Source: Scytonema millei VB511283 (GTDB lineage: Bacteria; Cyanobacteriota; Cyanobacteriia; Cyanobacteriales; Chroococcidiopsidaceae). Taken from it: a DNA stretch of 64,000 nt. The DNA lies in the NCBI RefSeq assembly GCF_000817735.3, contig NZ_JTJC03000003.1:434001-498000 (forward strand), written 5' to 3'. The notes under the pieces are model-generated. The model did not search any database and was not told the origin of the DNA. It was given only the letters and a program-made list of their open reading frames with translations. Shown here piece after piece: positions 16,931-26,004 of the stretch. How positions within the stretch are numbered: position 1 is the first letter of the stretch; each line of letters begins with the position of its first letter. A program made the translations under genes and the position numbers.

Positions 16931-16956
16931 CGTCCGTGTAGCGAGCGCGTTTCCCA

Positions 16957-19233
16957 TCAACCGTTGTTTATAACTGGAATCGCCGAGTTGACTAAAGATA
17001 ACAAAGTACCGTTTTGTTCTTGTCCGTTGGCGGCTAAATCGCTGTGACATAGATAAACTCTTTCTCCTACACGCCCAAGTAAATCGCGCAGAATTCGCCG
17101 CAGTCTTTCTGTGTCGGCGCTTAGATCGTCTTCTGCCGTCCAAGGACGACCGAATCGATGTTGTAAAAATAATGGCGCACCGTACAAAGTTGCCGCACCA
17201 CCACGCGACCACAAGGGAGAGCCAGCATCCAACCAGAATTGCCAACGATGAAACCGCCGACTGGAACGATATTGGAAGATAGTTGCTAAGGTGACAGCAC
17301 GACTAGCAGCACCAATCGGACGCACGGGATAAGAATTTGCCGTAATTGTACCCCGTCGTAGCAGTTGAATGAATTGGGCAATCGTAGTGTGAGCAGGAGT
17401 ATCGATCCCTTCAGACTGCCGCAGTCGTGCATCGATTTCCCAATAGTGTTGAGCTGTTTCTAGTAATTCTCGTAATGCTGCTAGCTGGTCGTAGGGGAGG
17501 TTACTGCCTTGCCAGAGAAATTTCTGAATAGCGCGGTCGAGTAAAACAATGGGACTGGGGAGGAGCCGCTGTTCTTGCTGCGATCGCTGATCTTCAATCC
17601 ACTGCACGATCTGAGCATAAGCTAAACTTGCCGCATAGCCCAAGCGATCCCAGCGATCGTAGGTCGTTGCTGGTAGTAAATTTGGATGTTCTGGGTGCGG
17701 TTGGAAACAGTAGTCAGCAATCAAGCCAGCACGGACAGGATCGATTTGGAATTCGGAATTCGGCAGTCGGAATTCGGAATTAAATTCTCCCTCAGCTCCC
17801 CTGCTCCCTACTCCCTGCTCCCTGCTCCCTACTCCCTGCTTTCCTGCCTCTCGCCTCGTACTCAAAACTACCAACATTTCCGCTACCATATCTCGATCGA
17901 CTAAACGTCCTAAACCTGGGTAGACGAGGGTGAGGAGGGTGAGCAAAGCACGGATAATCGGAGAACTTGTCAATGGGCGTTGGTCGTTGAGGGATTCGAC
18001 AAAGATCCCGTGTTTAGTCAGAATTTCTACTAGGGTATAACGGGCGATCGCATCTAAACCAGGAGCAATTAAAGCAATTTCCTGCGGCTGAATTTGCCCC
18101 GATTTAATTGCTTGAATGATGAAATCGGCAGTTTGTCGCAGTAAGTCGCCCCGCGATATGGTTTGGATTGCTTGCACTGACTCTGGTAACGAAAACAGCG
18201 CCAGTGGTTCCGTGACTAACTCTACTACTGGCGTTGCCAAATCGTCAGCCAGTGCGATCGAGGAAGGTTGGATAAATTCTATCTGACAGCGCTTTGCTAA
18301 GCCTTGCAAGTATTCGGGATCGGCTCCTAGTCCCAAACGCACGGCTCCATCGGGATTATAAGTAAACGCACCAACCGCTCCTCGGTCGAGGAGAAACTCA
18401 AACAAATCGCGGGCTATAGCTGGATAATCATCGACATCATCCGCCAGAATGTAGCGATAGCGTCGTAGTAAATGCTGCTGATAGTAGGGATCGCCTAAAA
18501 GATACTTGCTGTAGAGTTCTGTCGTGATTCCATAAGTTAAAAATCCCCTCTCCCAACACCAATTGCGCCAGTTAAGAATGAGGGAGTCGGGAGTCAGGAG
18601 AGTGGCTAGTGGCTGGTGGCTAGTGGCGCGTAGTTTTTCTCCCTCAGTTCCCTCAGCTCCCTCAGCTCCCTCAGCTCTCTTCTCTCCCTCTGCTCCTCTG
18701 CTCCTCTGCTCCTCTTCCAGTGCTGCGAGAATACACCCCACATCTTCGATCGCAGTGCCGCTATTTGCTGCTAACTGCAAGATATCCAGCAGGCGACGCA
18801 CCCAACGAGACTCACTTACCCCTGCTGGACGGGGAATTTCATCTAGCTGCTGTCGCCACAGGCGCGTGGCTAATTCCTGTTCGGTTTCTGGGCGCAACCG
18901 CACGGGAAACTGAGCTTTCAGCCCCAAAATCTGGAGCAGCAGGGGCCAAAATAAAGTGACTTCATCTTGAAAAAAACCTAATAAGGTTTTAGCGCGAATC
19001 GGATATTTACCATCTGTTGCTGCCGCTAATTTATCTCGTAATTCCCGCCGATTATCGTCATTTGCTGCTAAGACTAAAACTGCTGGTTCTCCTTGATGGG
19101 GATATAAGCGTTGTCGTCCCCAAGAGGACTGTTGGCGATCGCCTGCTTGCAACCACGTACAAAACTGTTCGACTAAACGAGTTGTTTTGCCACTGCGAGT
19201 AGAACCAACCATCCAAACCGAAATAATTCGCAC
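16957..19233 (-). CDS. UvrD/RecB-like superfamily 1 helicase-related NTPase with repeat-derived inserts
   Basis: The 758-residue product starts with a Walker A motif GSTRSGKT at residues 10-17 and has AVLVLAANDDNRREL (motif Ia-like). YRYILADDVDDYP, a Walker B-like DD, lies near residue 255, and a helicase-like part holds EIALIAPGLDAIARYTLVEIL with LTSSPIIRALLTLL. This layout recalls AddB/RecB-type or PcrA-like proteins, but the later SF1 motifs are weak, so real unwinding is uncertain. Two stretches are translated repeats: residues about 172-220 (EGAEGAEGTEG, ATSHQPLAT) and about 458-497 (GVGSREQGVGSR, NSEFRLPNSEF). It is a lone gene. A cyanobacterial 'recombinase family' name is often used for such proteins. 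Confidence 0.6.
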   Translation of the reverse strand: MRIISVWMVGSTRSGKTTRLVEQFCTWLQAGDRQQSSWGRQRLYPHQGEPAVLVLAANDDNRRELRDKLAAATDGKYPIRAKTLLGFFQDEVTLFWPLLLQILGLKAQFPVRLRPETEQELATRLWRQQLDEIPRPAGVSESRWVRRLLDILQLAANSGTAIEDVGCILAALEEEQRSRGAEGEKRAEGAEGAEGTEGEKLRATSHQPLATLLTPDSLILNWRNWCWERGFLTYGITTELYSKYLLGDPYYQQHLLRRYRYILADDVDDYPAIARDLFEFLLDRGAVGAFTYNPDGAVRLGLGADPEYLQGLAKRCQIEFIQPSSIALADDLATPVVELVTEPLALFSLPESVQAIQTISRGDLLRQTADFIIQAIKSGQIQPQEIALIAPGLDAIARYTLVEILTKHGIFVESLNDQRPLTSSPIIRALLTLLTLVYPGLGRLVDRDMVAEMLVVLSTRREAGKQGVGSREQGVGSRGAEGEFNSEFRLPNSEFQIDPVRAGLIADYCFQPHPEHPNLLPATTYDRWDRLGYAASLAYAQIVQWIEDQRSQQEQRLLPSPIVLLDRAIQKFLWQGSNLPYDQLAALRELLETAQHYWEIDARLRQSEGIDTPAHTTIAQFIQLLRRGTITANSYPVRPIGAASRAVTLATIFQYRSSRRFHRWQFWLDAGSPLWSRGGAATLYGAPLFLQHRFGRPWTAEDDLSADTERLRRILRDLLGRVGERVYLCHSDLAANGQEQNGTLLSLVNSAIPVINNG

Positions 19234-19274
19234 TAACTCTATCCTCGGAGATTTGTTAATATACCCGGTATGTT

Positions 19275-19392
19275 AATCAGTGACCAGTGACCAGTGATCA
19301 GTGACCAGTTATCAGTCATCAGTGACTAGCGAGCGATTGCTGGTGACTAGACATTAGAATTCAACCACTAGCCACTAGCCACTAACCACTAT
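19275..19392. repeat. STRR array (CAGTGAC and CACTAGC units)
   Basis: Units of CAGTGAC/CAGTGAT and then CACTAGC fill the divergent gap between the helicase gene and pxcA, so both promoters must lie in or next to repeats. Confidence 0.85.
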
Positions 19393-19413
19393 AAACTTGA
19401 CTCAAGGCTGGCG

Positions 19414-20784
19414 ATGAGAAATTATAGTTGGACGCAAAAAATTTATGCTTTCTTACGCTCTGCCCAACAGTGGTATTTTGACACGCCAGAGCGATCGCTC
19501 GATGAAGCTTACAAAGCTGCACTTCTAATTAAGACGATCGAAGATGAGCATTTTGGTGGTCGGAAAATCTCACCAGAATTTGCCAGTTTCGGGCGCAATA
19601 CGATGGCGATGTTTGAGTCAGATCTGAAAAAACATCTGAAAACGATTCGCATGAGACTCGTTGAGTTTAATGCCAGTCGTACTATTTTTGGAGATTCTAA
19701 TCAAACCATTACTAAATTATCTAGGCAAGATGGGATAAATTCCAACAGAGATTCTTTTGCTATACAAGCAAGAAATAATCCAAGTTTAATTTTAGAAAAA
19801 CTTAGATTTATTGATGAAATCGCATCAAGATATCAGGAAGAACAAACAGAAACCCTTCCTGCACTTAAGCCTCAGATTATGCGATCGGATGCGGTTTTCA
19901 ATAATCGCGATCTTCAAGGAACTCAAGAAAAACTTCGCTCCAACTCCATTGAAAGTTCAGAGAAAAATAATAAACCTAGTAGTAAAACTGAAGAGACAGG
20001 TGTATTACCTCGCTCGATCTTGAGTACCTTGAACCGACTGAAAGTAGAATTAGATCCGAGCGCTGAAGAAGAAGTTGTCAAAAATTTTCGTACTTCGCAA
20101 AGAAGAACTCTCATTTCAGTTAGATTAGTATTATTACTAGTTATAGTTCCTTTTCTAACTTTTCAAATTTCAAAAAATCTAGTTATTGGACCGCTTGTCG
20201 ATCGCTTCCGCAATCCCGAACAGGCTACGATGTTCCTCAACTATGAGATGGAAGAGAAAGCATTAGAAGAAATGCGGAAGTCTGAGGAGAGACTGAGATT
20301 TCAAAGTTTTTTAAATGGAGGCGAGGAAATCTCTCCAGTTGAGATTGAAAAGAGATTACAGGAGAGAGTAACAGAAATTGCTGAGGAATTTCGTGCCGAA
20401 AGTTCTAATGCAATTAAAAATGTTTTTGCCGATCTACTCTCAGTTGGGGCTTTTATTTGGCTGCTACTCATGAGCAAGCGAGAACTCGCTGTTTTGAAAG
20501 AGTTTTTCGATCAAATTGTTTATGGTTTAAGCGATAGTGCCAAAGCATTTATTATTATTCTATTTACAGATGTATTTGTTGGATTTCACTCTCCCCACGG
20601 TTGGGAAGTTATTTTATCTAGCGTATCGCGACACTTAGGATTACCAGAAAATCACGATTTTATCTTCTTATTTATTGCGACATTTCCCGTGATTCTCGAC
20701 ACAATTTTTAAATACTGGATTTTCCGCTATCTCAACAGAATTTCTCCTTCTGCTGTGGCGACTTATCGCAATATGAATGAATAG
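19414..20784 (+). CDS. pxcA: Proton extrusion protein PxcA (CotA/CemA family)
   Basis: The 456-residue product has a soluble N-terminal part starting SWTQKIYAFLRSAQQWYFDTPERS. It is followed by a C-terminal membrane part with about four segments (RLVLLLVIVPFLTFQISKNLVIGP near 235, FADLLSVGAFIWLLLMSKREL, AFIIILFTDVFVGFHSPHGWE and FLFIATFPVILDTIFKYWIF). The FHSPHGWE motif is diagnostic of CemA/PxcA. In cyanobacteria the protein drives light-dependent proton release and helps inorganic carbon uptake; plastid CemA is its relative. The middle (about 120-210) is variable, as usual. It is a monocistronic gene. Confidence 0.93.
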   Translation: MRNYSWTQKIYAFLRSAQQWYFDTPERSLDEAYKAALLIKTIEDEHFGGRKISPEFASFGRNTMAMFESDLKKHLKTIRMRLVEFNASRTIFGDSNQTITKLSRQDGINSNRDSFAIQARNNPSLILEKLRFIDEIASRYQEEQTETLPALKPQIMRSDAVFNNRDLQGTQEKLRSNSIESSEKNNKPSSKTEETGVLPRSILSTLNRLKVELDPSAEEEVVKNFRTSQRRTLISVRLVLLLVIVPFLTFQISKNLVIGPLVDRFRNPEQATMFLNYEMEEKALEEMRKSEERLRFQSFLNGGEEISPVEIEKRLQERVTEIAEEFRAESSNAIKNVFADLLSVGAFIWLLLMSKRELAVLKEFFDQIVYGLSDSAKAFIIILFTDVFVGFHSPHGWEVILSSVSRHLGLPENHDFIFLFIATFPVILDTIFKYWIFRYLNRISPSAVATYRNMNE

Positions 20785-20904
20785 TAGGATAAAAGTCAAA
20801 AGGCAAAAGTCAAAAGGCAAAAGGCAAAAATTTGTAGAATGTGTTAGATAATGCACTGAAAAGACAAAAATTTGTATGTAATTTTAAATGATTAAAATAC
20901 ATAC

Positions 20905-20930
20905 AAAATAGCCTGCCTCCACGGCAGGCT
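20905..20930 (-). terminator. Terminator between convergent pxcA and the reductase gene
   Basis: An 8-bp perfect stem AGCCTGCC / GGCAGGCT with a 5-base loop. Read on the minus strand it is followed by ATTTTGT, so it should end the reductase transcript; it may also act in the other direction. Confidence 0.75.
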
Positions 20931-20948
20931 GATTTGTGAAGCGTTATT

Positions 20949-21893
20949 TCATCTCAGCGAACTGACTGCCTGAGATGGCAAACTGTAACTAACTACAGGA
21001 GAAATTCCGGCTAAATCGAGAATTTGGGGGATCAAATCTTCTCGTTTCACTGCCATCATATGCACGCCGTCGCAAAGTTGACGGGCAACTTGCACTTGTT
21101 CGGCAGCAATTTTTATCCCTTCTGCTAAAGGCTCTTTGGCTTGGGCAAGGCGATCGATAATATGTTCGGGAATGTTTACGCCAGGAACGCAGCGATTGAT
21201 AAACTGAGCATTTTTAGCCGATTTTAATAAGAAGATACCTGCTAAAACTGGCTTGTTACAACCAGATGCAATCTGACTCATAAACTTTTCTAGGCGATCG
21301 AAATCAGTAATCAACTGACTTTGAAAAAACTGCGCCCCTGCTGCTAATTTGCGTTCAAATCGACTCTGCAATCCCGACCAACTTTTGCACTGCGGATCGA
21401 CAGCCGCACCAACAAATAGATCTGTCGCCCCATCTGTCAAAGGCTTATCGTCGCAGTCTAAACCTTGATTCATTTTGCCGATCAGTTGTAGCAGTCGTAC
21501 CGATTCCAGATCGAAGACACTTTTAGCATCAGTGCGATCGCCTGCTTTGACAGGATCGCCAGTTAAAGCCAAGATATTGTGAATGCCAAGGGCATGTGCG
21601 CCTAGCAAGTCAGCTTCTAAGCCAATGCGGTTGCGATCGCGGCAGGCAACTTGACAAATCGGTTCGATTCCTTGCTGGGAAAGAATAACAGATGAGGCAA
21701 AAGAAGACATCCGTACTACGGCACGGCTACCATCGGTGATATTAACTGCGTGTACCCGTCCTTTAAGCGCCTGCGCCATTTGTAGCATGTGGCTGGGATT
21801 GCCACCCTTAGGAGGGGCAACTTCAGCTGTCACTAAAAACTCTTTGGCTTTGACGGCTTTGCGAAATGAATTTAAACGGGTTGTATTATGCAT
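20949..21893 (-). CDS. Methylenetetrahydrofolate reductase-family protein
   Basis: The 314-residue product has an (alpha/beta)8 barrel pattern with EFLVTAEVAPPKGGN at the start, then VNITDGSRAVVRMSS, ICQVACRDRNRIGLEADLLGA, LALTGDPVKAGD and a late GAQFFQSQLITDFDRL. These match MetF-type reductases. The enzyme reduces 5,10-methylenetetrahydrofolate to 5-methyltetrahydrofolate for methionine synthesis, with FAD. Cyanobacterial members of this branch are often annotated as MTHFR without proof, so I leave the symbol blank. It lies 63 bases after trpS on the same strand but in a probably separate unit. Confidence 0.8.
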   Translation of the reverse strand: MHNTTRLNSFRKAVKAKEFLVTAEVAPPKGGNPSHMLQMAQALKGRVHAVNITDGSRAVVRMSSFASSVILSQQGIEPICQVACRDRNRIGLEADLLGAHALGIHNILALTGDPVKAGDRTDAKSVFDLESVRLLQLIGKMNQGLDCDDKPLTDGATDLFVGAAVDPQCKSWSGLQSRFERKLAAGAQFFQSQLITDFDRLEKFMSQIASGCNKPVLAGIFLLKSAKNAQFINRCVPGVNIPEHIIDRLAQAKEPLAEGIKIAAEQVQVARQLCDGVHMMAVKREDLIPQILDLAGISPVVSYSLPSQAVSSLR

Positions 21894-21956
21894 CAGATTT
21901 CAGTTTTAGTTATTAGGTATAGGTTATAGCACTGCACCCTGAAAACCTGACTCAAT

Positions 21957-22961
21957 CTAAAGCGGTACGGAGTAGCCCAAAGCCGTTTTAACTTTGCTCA
22001 GGGTATCGTTCGCGATCGCGGCTGCTTTTTGCTTGCCATCGCGCAATACTGACTCTAGATATCCCTTATCTACCATCACCTCGTTGTACTTATCTTGGAT
22101 CGGTTTAAGGGCAGCGATCGTTGTTTCGGTGAGCAATGGTTTAAATTGTCCCCAGCCCATATCTTGACACTCTGCTGCAACTTCCTGTTTGGTTTTGCCA
22201 GATAGTAGCATATAAAGAGTCAGAAGATTATTACATTCCGGTCTTTCGGGGTCGTCGAATACCAAGCCGCGAATCGGATCGGTTTTACAGCGCTTAATTT
22301 TCTGTTGAATTTGGTCTGGTGTATCCAGCAAATTAATTCGACTCAACTCCGATGGATCTGACTTCGACATTTTTTTGGTTCCGTCCGTCAGACTCATCAC
22401 CCTTGCGCCTTCTGCCCGAATGAGGGGTTCTGGTAACTTTAACACTGGGTTTTCGCGGGCAAATTGATAGTTAAATCGCGCCGCAATGTCGCGCGTCAGT
22501 TCCAAGTGCTGCTTTTGGTCTTCTCCCACGGGGACTTTATCAGCTTGATAAAGCAAAATATCTGCTGCCATCAGTACGGGATAGTCTAGCAGACCAGTAT
22601 TAACATTTTCTCCCTGCTTAATCGCTTTCTCTTTAAACTGGATCATGTCTTCCAGCCAGTTGAGGGGTGTAATGCAATTGAGCAACCATGTCAATTCGCT
22701 GTGGGCGGAAACGTGAGACTGGACGAAAATGTTGGCATACTTTAAATCGATACCACAGGCTAGATAGAGGGCGGCGATCGTATAAGTATCAGCTGCTAGG
22801 GTTGCTGGATTATGCGGTACGGTGATGGCGTGTAAGTCTACCACGCAGAAAAAGTTGTCGTACTGGCTTTGTCCTTCTACCCAGTTGCGAATTGCTCCTA
22901 AGTAATTACCTAAGTGTAAATTGCCAGTTGGTTGAACTCCTGAAAGAACGCGCATCGCCAT
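21957..22961 (-). CDS. trpS: Tryptophanyl-tRNA synthetase
   Basis: The 334-residue class I synthetase has the HIGH-like motif TGNLHLGNYLGAIRNW near residue 12, the tryptophan-site block LLNCITPLNWLEDMIQFKEK and KMSKSDPS near residue 196. It charges tRNA-Trp. Length and motif order are normal for bacterial TrpS. Two ATG codons lie close together at the start (MAMRVLSG); the second would remove two residues. Confidence 0.95.
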   Translation of the reverse strand: MAMRVLSGVQPTGNLHLGNYLGAIRNWVEGQSQYDNFFCVVDLHAITVPHNPATLAADTYTIAALYLACGIDLKYANIFVQSHVSAHSELTWLLNCITPLNWLEDMIQFKEKAIKQGENVNTGLLDYPVLMAADILLYQADKVPVGEDQKQHLELTRDIAARFNYQFARENPVLKLPEPLIRAEGARVMSLTDGTKKMSKSDPSELSRINLLDTPDQIQQKIKRCKTDPIRGLVFDDPERPECNNLLTLYMLLSGKTKQEVAAECQDMGWGQFKPLLTETTIAALKPIQDKYNEVMVDKGYLESVLRDGKQKAAAIANDTLSKVKTALGYSVPL

Positions 22962-23105
22962 AAATTATTAACTTGAACTTGAACTGGGTGTGGAAGGGAT
23001 TTTGTTGGTGGTGTGGGTCTATTTACTTTAGTTTCCCATTTTCTCCCACTCTCGGCACGCGATCGCTACTGATAGAATCGAAAAATACGCGCTTGATTCT
23101 CAAAA

Positions 23106-23666
23106 ATGGCTAAAGTCTTCGATCGCATTACGGACGAACTACAAGCATTCATCGCTACCCAACACATCTTTTTTGTAGCGACTGCACCCATCAGTTCAAC
23201 CGGGCATATTAACGTTTCACCCAAAGGTTTAGACAGCTTTCGCATTCTCTCCCCCAATCGCGTTGCTTATTTAGACTTAACGGGTAGCGGGAACGAAACA
23301 TCAGCCCATTTACAAGAAAACGGGCGTATCACCTTAATGTTTTGCGCCTTTCAAGGTTCACCATCCATTCTGCGGCTTTACGGCACGGGCTATACAGTAT
23401 TACCAAATAACCCTGAGTGGGATAACCTACACTCCCTGTTTTCACCGACACCAGGAACGCGCCAAATCATCATCGCCGAGATCGATCGCGTGCAGACATC
23501 CTGTGGCTTTGGCGTACCGCTATACGAACACCAAGGCGAACGAGAAAACCTTATCAAGTGGGCGCACAAAAAAGGCGAACAGGGATTACAAGACTATCAA
23601 AAGCAAAAAAATCTTGTCAGTATCGACGGTTTACCCACACCCTTAGCAGCTAAAGAACCTTCGTAG
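23106..23666 (+). CDS. Pyridoxamine 5'-phosphate oxidase-family flavin-binding protein
   Basis: The 186-residue product has FIATQHIFFVATAPISSTGHINVSPKG, the typical split-barrel start of PNPOx-like proteins, then VAYLDLTGSGNETSAHLQENGRITLMFCAF and LRLYGTGYTV. These shape an FMN site. The family includes general stress and F420- or haem-related enzymes; the substrate is not known here. It is divergent from trpS, sharing a 145-base gap. Confidence 0.8.
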   Translation: MAKVFDRITDELQAFIATQHIFFVATAPISSTGHINVSPKGLDSFRILSPNRVAYLDLTGSGNETSAHLQENGRITLMFCAFQGSPSILRLYGTGYTVLPNNPEWDNLHSLFSPTPGTRQIIIAEIDRVQTSCGFGVPLYEHQGERENLIKWAHKKGEQGLQDYQKQKNLVSIDGLPTPLAAKEPS

Positions 23667-23759
23667 ATATATTTGCAACCACCCAGATCCCTTGCTAACC
23701 CTTTGCGCCTACTCTACGAGAACGCTGCGCGTATGCGTCTTTGCGTGACATTTGAGGGT

Positions 23760-23840
23760 GGGTTTATCAAGCAACTCCGCTCTCAGGATATATTGTTGGT
23801 GAACCCGCCCCTACGGTAAATCTAACCGATAAACCCGCCC
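23760..23840. repeat. Dispersed GC-rich repeat (AACCCGCCCCTACG)
   Basis: Two copies of a short AACCCGCCCCTACG unit lie before the end of the small secreted-protein gene. The same unit or its complement recurs near 34160-34220, 40310-40375 and 46592, usually next to STRRs. Confidence 0.65.
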
Positions 23841-24125
23841 CTACGATCGCTTGAAAAAACTACAGACCAGATCGCCAGGATCGCCCGATCTAAACGCCAC
23901 AACTCGATCCTTGCGAACTTTCACGCGATCGCGGCAATTATAAACCTCTGTATCCCCTTTCACACCATCTATACTGACATCTGCCCGATATTCCCAATAA
24001 TTTTTGGCGCTGCGTTGAAGACTCAAAATGCAGATTTGATGTCCGTCACGAGTCCGACAAACACCAGCAACCGCAGGAAACGCGATCGCAAACGAAAGTA
24101 ATAATATCGCAACAATAATCCTCAA
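23841..24125 (-). CDS. Small secreted four-cysteine protein at the end of the pst operon
   Basis: The 94-residue product starts with a signal peptide (MRIIVAILLLSFAIAFPAVAG, probable cleavage after AVA). The mature part is basic with four cysteines, in VCRTR, HQICIL, YNCRDR and LVCSFF, consistent with two disulfides in the periplasm. Its ATG overlaps the pstB stop by four bases, so it is translated with the phosphate transporter. I do not recognise the family. The link to phosphate uptake is inferred from position only. Confidence 0.75.
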   Translation of the reverse strand: MRIIVAILLLSFAIAFPAVAGVCRTRDGHQICILSLQRSAKNYWEYRADVSIDGVKGDTEVYNCRDRVKVRKDRVVAFRSGDPGDLVCSFFKRS

Positions 24126-24922
24126 CCGAAACGACCTTCCACATAATCCTTAGTACGAGGATCGTTAGCATCGGAGAAGATTTTCTCCGTTTCGTCGAAC
24201 TCCACCATCTGACCGATTCGGCTCTCATCCGTGCTGAAAAATGCCGTATAGTCAGAGACGCGGGCGGCTTGTTGCATATTATGAGTCACGATCGCGATCG
24301 TCAATTCTCCCCGCAAACTGTGAATTAATTCCTCAATCTTCATCGTCGAGATCGGATCGAGGGCAGATGCAGGTTCATCCATTAACAAAATCTTAGGTTT
24401 GACAGCTAGCGCCCTAGCAATACAAAGACGCTGCTGTTGTCCACCCGATAAACCCAAAGCCGATTTTTTCAGATTATCCTTCACTTCATCCCACAAAGCC
24501 GCACCTTTAAGGGCAGATTCGACAATATCATCCAACTGCATTCGCGACGGACGAGACTGCGCTCTTACGCCATAAGCCACGTTATCGTAAATACTCATAG
24601 GGAAAGGATTAGGCTTTTGGAATACCATACCAATCTCGCGCCGTAGGCGATTCAGATTGACACGGCGATCGTAAATATCTTGACCGAAAAACTCTACCTG
24701 ACCCTCAACTTTAACTTTGCCTTCCAGTTCGCTAATCCGGTTAAGAGCTTTAATAAAAGTTGATTTCCCACAACCAGAAGGACCGATAATCGCGGTAACT
24801 TGTCCTTGATAAATATCCATTGTGACGCGATCGATCGCCTGACGAGTGCCGTAGAAAAAGTTTAGGCTTTTCACTCGCAGCGCTGGAATTAAAGTTGTTG
24901 CTACTGACTTTGTGTAATTCAT
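24122..24922 (-). CDS. pstB: Phosphate ABC transporter ATP-binding protein PstB
   Basis: The 266-residue ATPase has Walker A GPSGCGKST near 51, Q-loop FQKPNPFPMSIYDNVAYG, signature LSGGQQQR, Walker B ILLMDEP and switch His in VTHNMQQA. FQKPNPFPMSIYDN is specific to PstB. It powers phosphate import with PstA and PstC. The start MNYTKSVATTLIP is a little long, and an alternative start closer to LRVKSLNFFYG is possible. Repeat DNA of about 100 bases separates it from pstA. Confidence 0.96.
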   Translation of the reverse strand: MNYTKSVATTLIPALRVKSLNFFYGTRQAIDRVTMDIYQGQVTAIIGPSGCGKSTFIKALNRISELEGKVKVEGQVEFFGQDIYDRRVNLNRLRREIGMVFQKPNPFPMSIYDNVAYGVRAQSRPSRMQLDDIVESALKGAALWDEVKDNLKKSALGLSGGQQQRLCIARALAVKPKILLMDEPASALDPISTMKIEELIHSLRGELTIAIVTHNMQQAARVSDYTAFFSTDESRIGQMVEFDETEKIFSDANDPRTKDYVEGRFG

Positions 24923-24929
24923 GAATGGG

Positions 24930-25033
24930 GGAGTCGGGAAAGAGAGCTGGGGGAGCTGAGGGAGCTGAGGAAGCTGAGGGAGAATTTCAATCTAAAATCT
25001 AAAATCTAAAATTCTCTAGCCACTAGCCACTAG
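24930..25033. repeat. STRR cluster inside the pst operon
   Basis: GAGCTGAGG units (9 bp), AAAATCTA units (8 bp) and CACTAGC units (7 bp) follow each other between pstA and pstB. Confidence 0.8.
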
Positions 25034-25936
25034 TCACTGTTTTCTTCGGGTTACAATCCGCGAGATAATACTAATACATAAAACCAAACCTACTAAAACT
25101 AAAGCCGCAGTCCATGCCATCTGGTTTTGCCCAATGTCAGGAGAGTTGGCGTAGTTGTAAATCAGGACGGATAGCGCGGGGGTAGGATTAAACAATCCAT
25201 CGGGCCAGCTAATACTAAATAAAGCAGTAAATAGTAGCGGTGCTGTTTCACCTGCTGCACGGGCAACAGCGAGTAAAACGCCAGTGGTGATGGCAGGAAT
25301 TGCGGCAGCAACGACAACGCGAAATGTTGTTTGCAGACGATTTGCACCCAAGGCGGCGGAACCCAAGCGTTGGTGATTGGGGATCAGTTTCAAAGCTTCT
25401 TCCGTCGTCAGCGCCACAATTGGCAGCATGATGACTGCCAGGGCAAAACCTCCAGCTACGGCGGAAAATTGCGTAACTTTATTCAAGATCAATACGCCGT
25501 AAGCAAATACGCCCGCGATAATCGAAGGTATACCCGTGAGAATGGTAATGATAAAGCGGATCGAATTTCCGATCTTCGTGCCTCTACCAAATTCAGATAG
25601 GAAAATCCCCGTCAGCACTCCTACTGGAATTGCGATCGCCGAGGCAATACCTACCATCATTAACGTACCCAAGATCGCATTCCCAAAGCCATTGGGAACG
25701 TCCGTTACGCCTACGGGAGCAGGTATATTCGTAAAAACAGCCCAGCTAAAGTTTTGACCACCCCTAATTAGAATTTCGAGCAAGATCGATCCTAGAGGTA
25801 ATATAGCTAGAGCCGTTAAGAGCAGAGCGATCGCAGTCATACCGCTATTAAAAACTGCCCTATATGTAGGCAAGGGACGGCGTAATTCTGCTGCCAAAGA
25901 TGGGTCGATCTTTTCTGCAATTGGGCGATCGTGCAT
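25034..25936 (-). CDS. pstA: Phosphate ABC transporter permease PstA
   Basis: The 300-residue membrane protein has about six segments and the permease loop AALGANRLQTTFRVVVAAAIPAI. Blocks GILTGIFLSEFGRGT and LTGIPSIIAGVFAYG are typical of PstA. It forms the inner-membrane channel with PstC. An acidic cytoplasmic N-terminus of about 35 residues precedes the first segment. It lies 68 bases after pstC on the same strand. Confidence 0.95.
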   Translation of the reverse strand: MHDRPIAEKIDPSLAAELRRPLPTYRAVFNSGMTAIALLLTALAILPLGSILLEILIRGGQNFSWAVFTNIPAPVGVTDVPNGFGNAILGTLMMVGIASAIAIPVGVLTGIFLSEFGRGTKIGNSIRFIITILTGIPSIIAGVFAYGVLILNKVTQFSAVAGGFALAVIMLPIVALTTEEALKLIPNHQRLGSAALGANRLQTTFRVVVAAAIPAITTGVLLAVARAAGETAPLLFTALFSISWPDGLFNPTPALSVLIYNYANSPDIGQNQMAWTAALVLVGLVLCISIISRIVTRRKQ

Positions 25937-26004
25937 AGCTATTGAATCTTACAATCAGTGATGAGACAGTCAGATGAAGTTTATACTTGGCGATCGCCAT
26001 TTAA

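Noticed and set aside
16832..17047. Plus-strand frame over the cheR end
   Set aside because: It reads repeats (CAGTTAT, CCGTCAA) and the antisense of the helicase gene.
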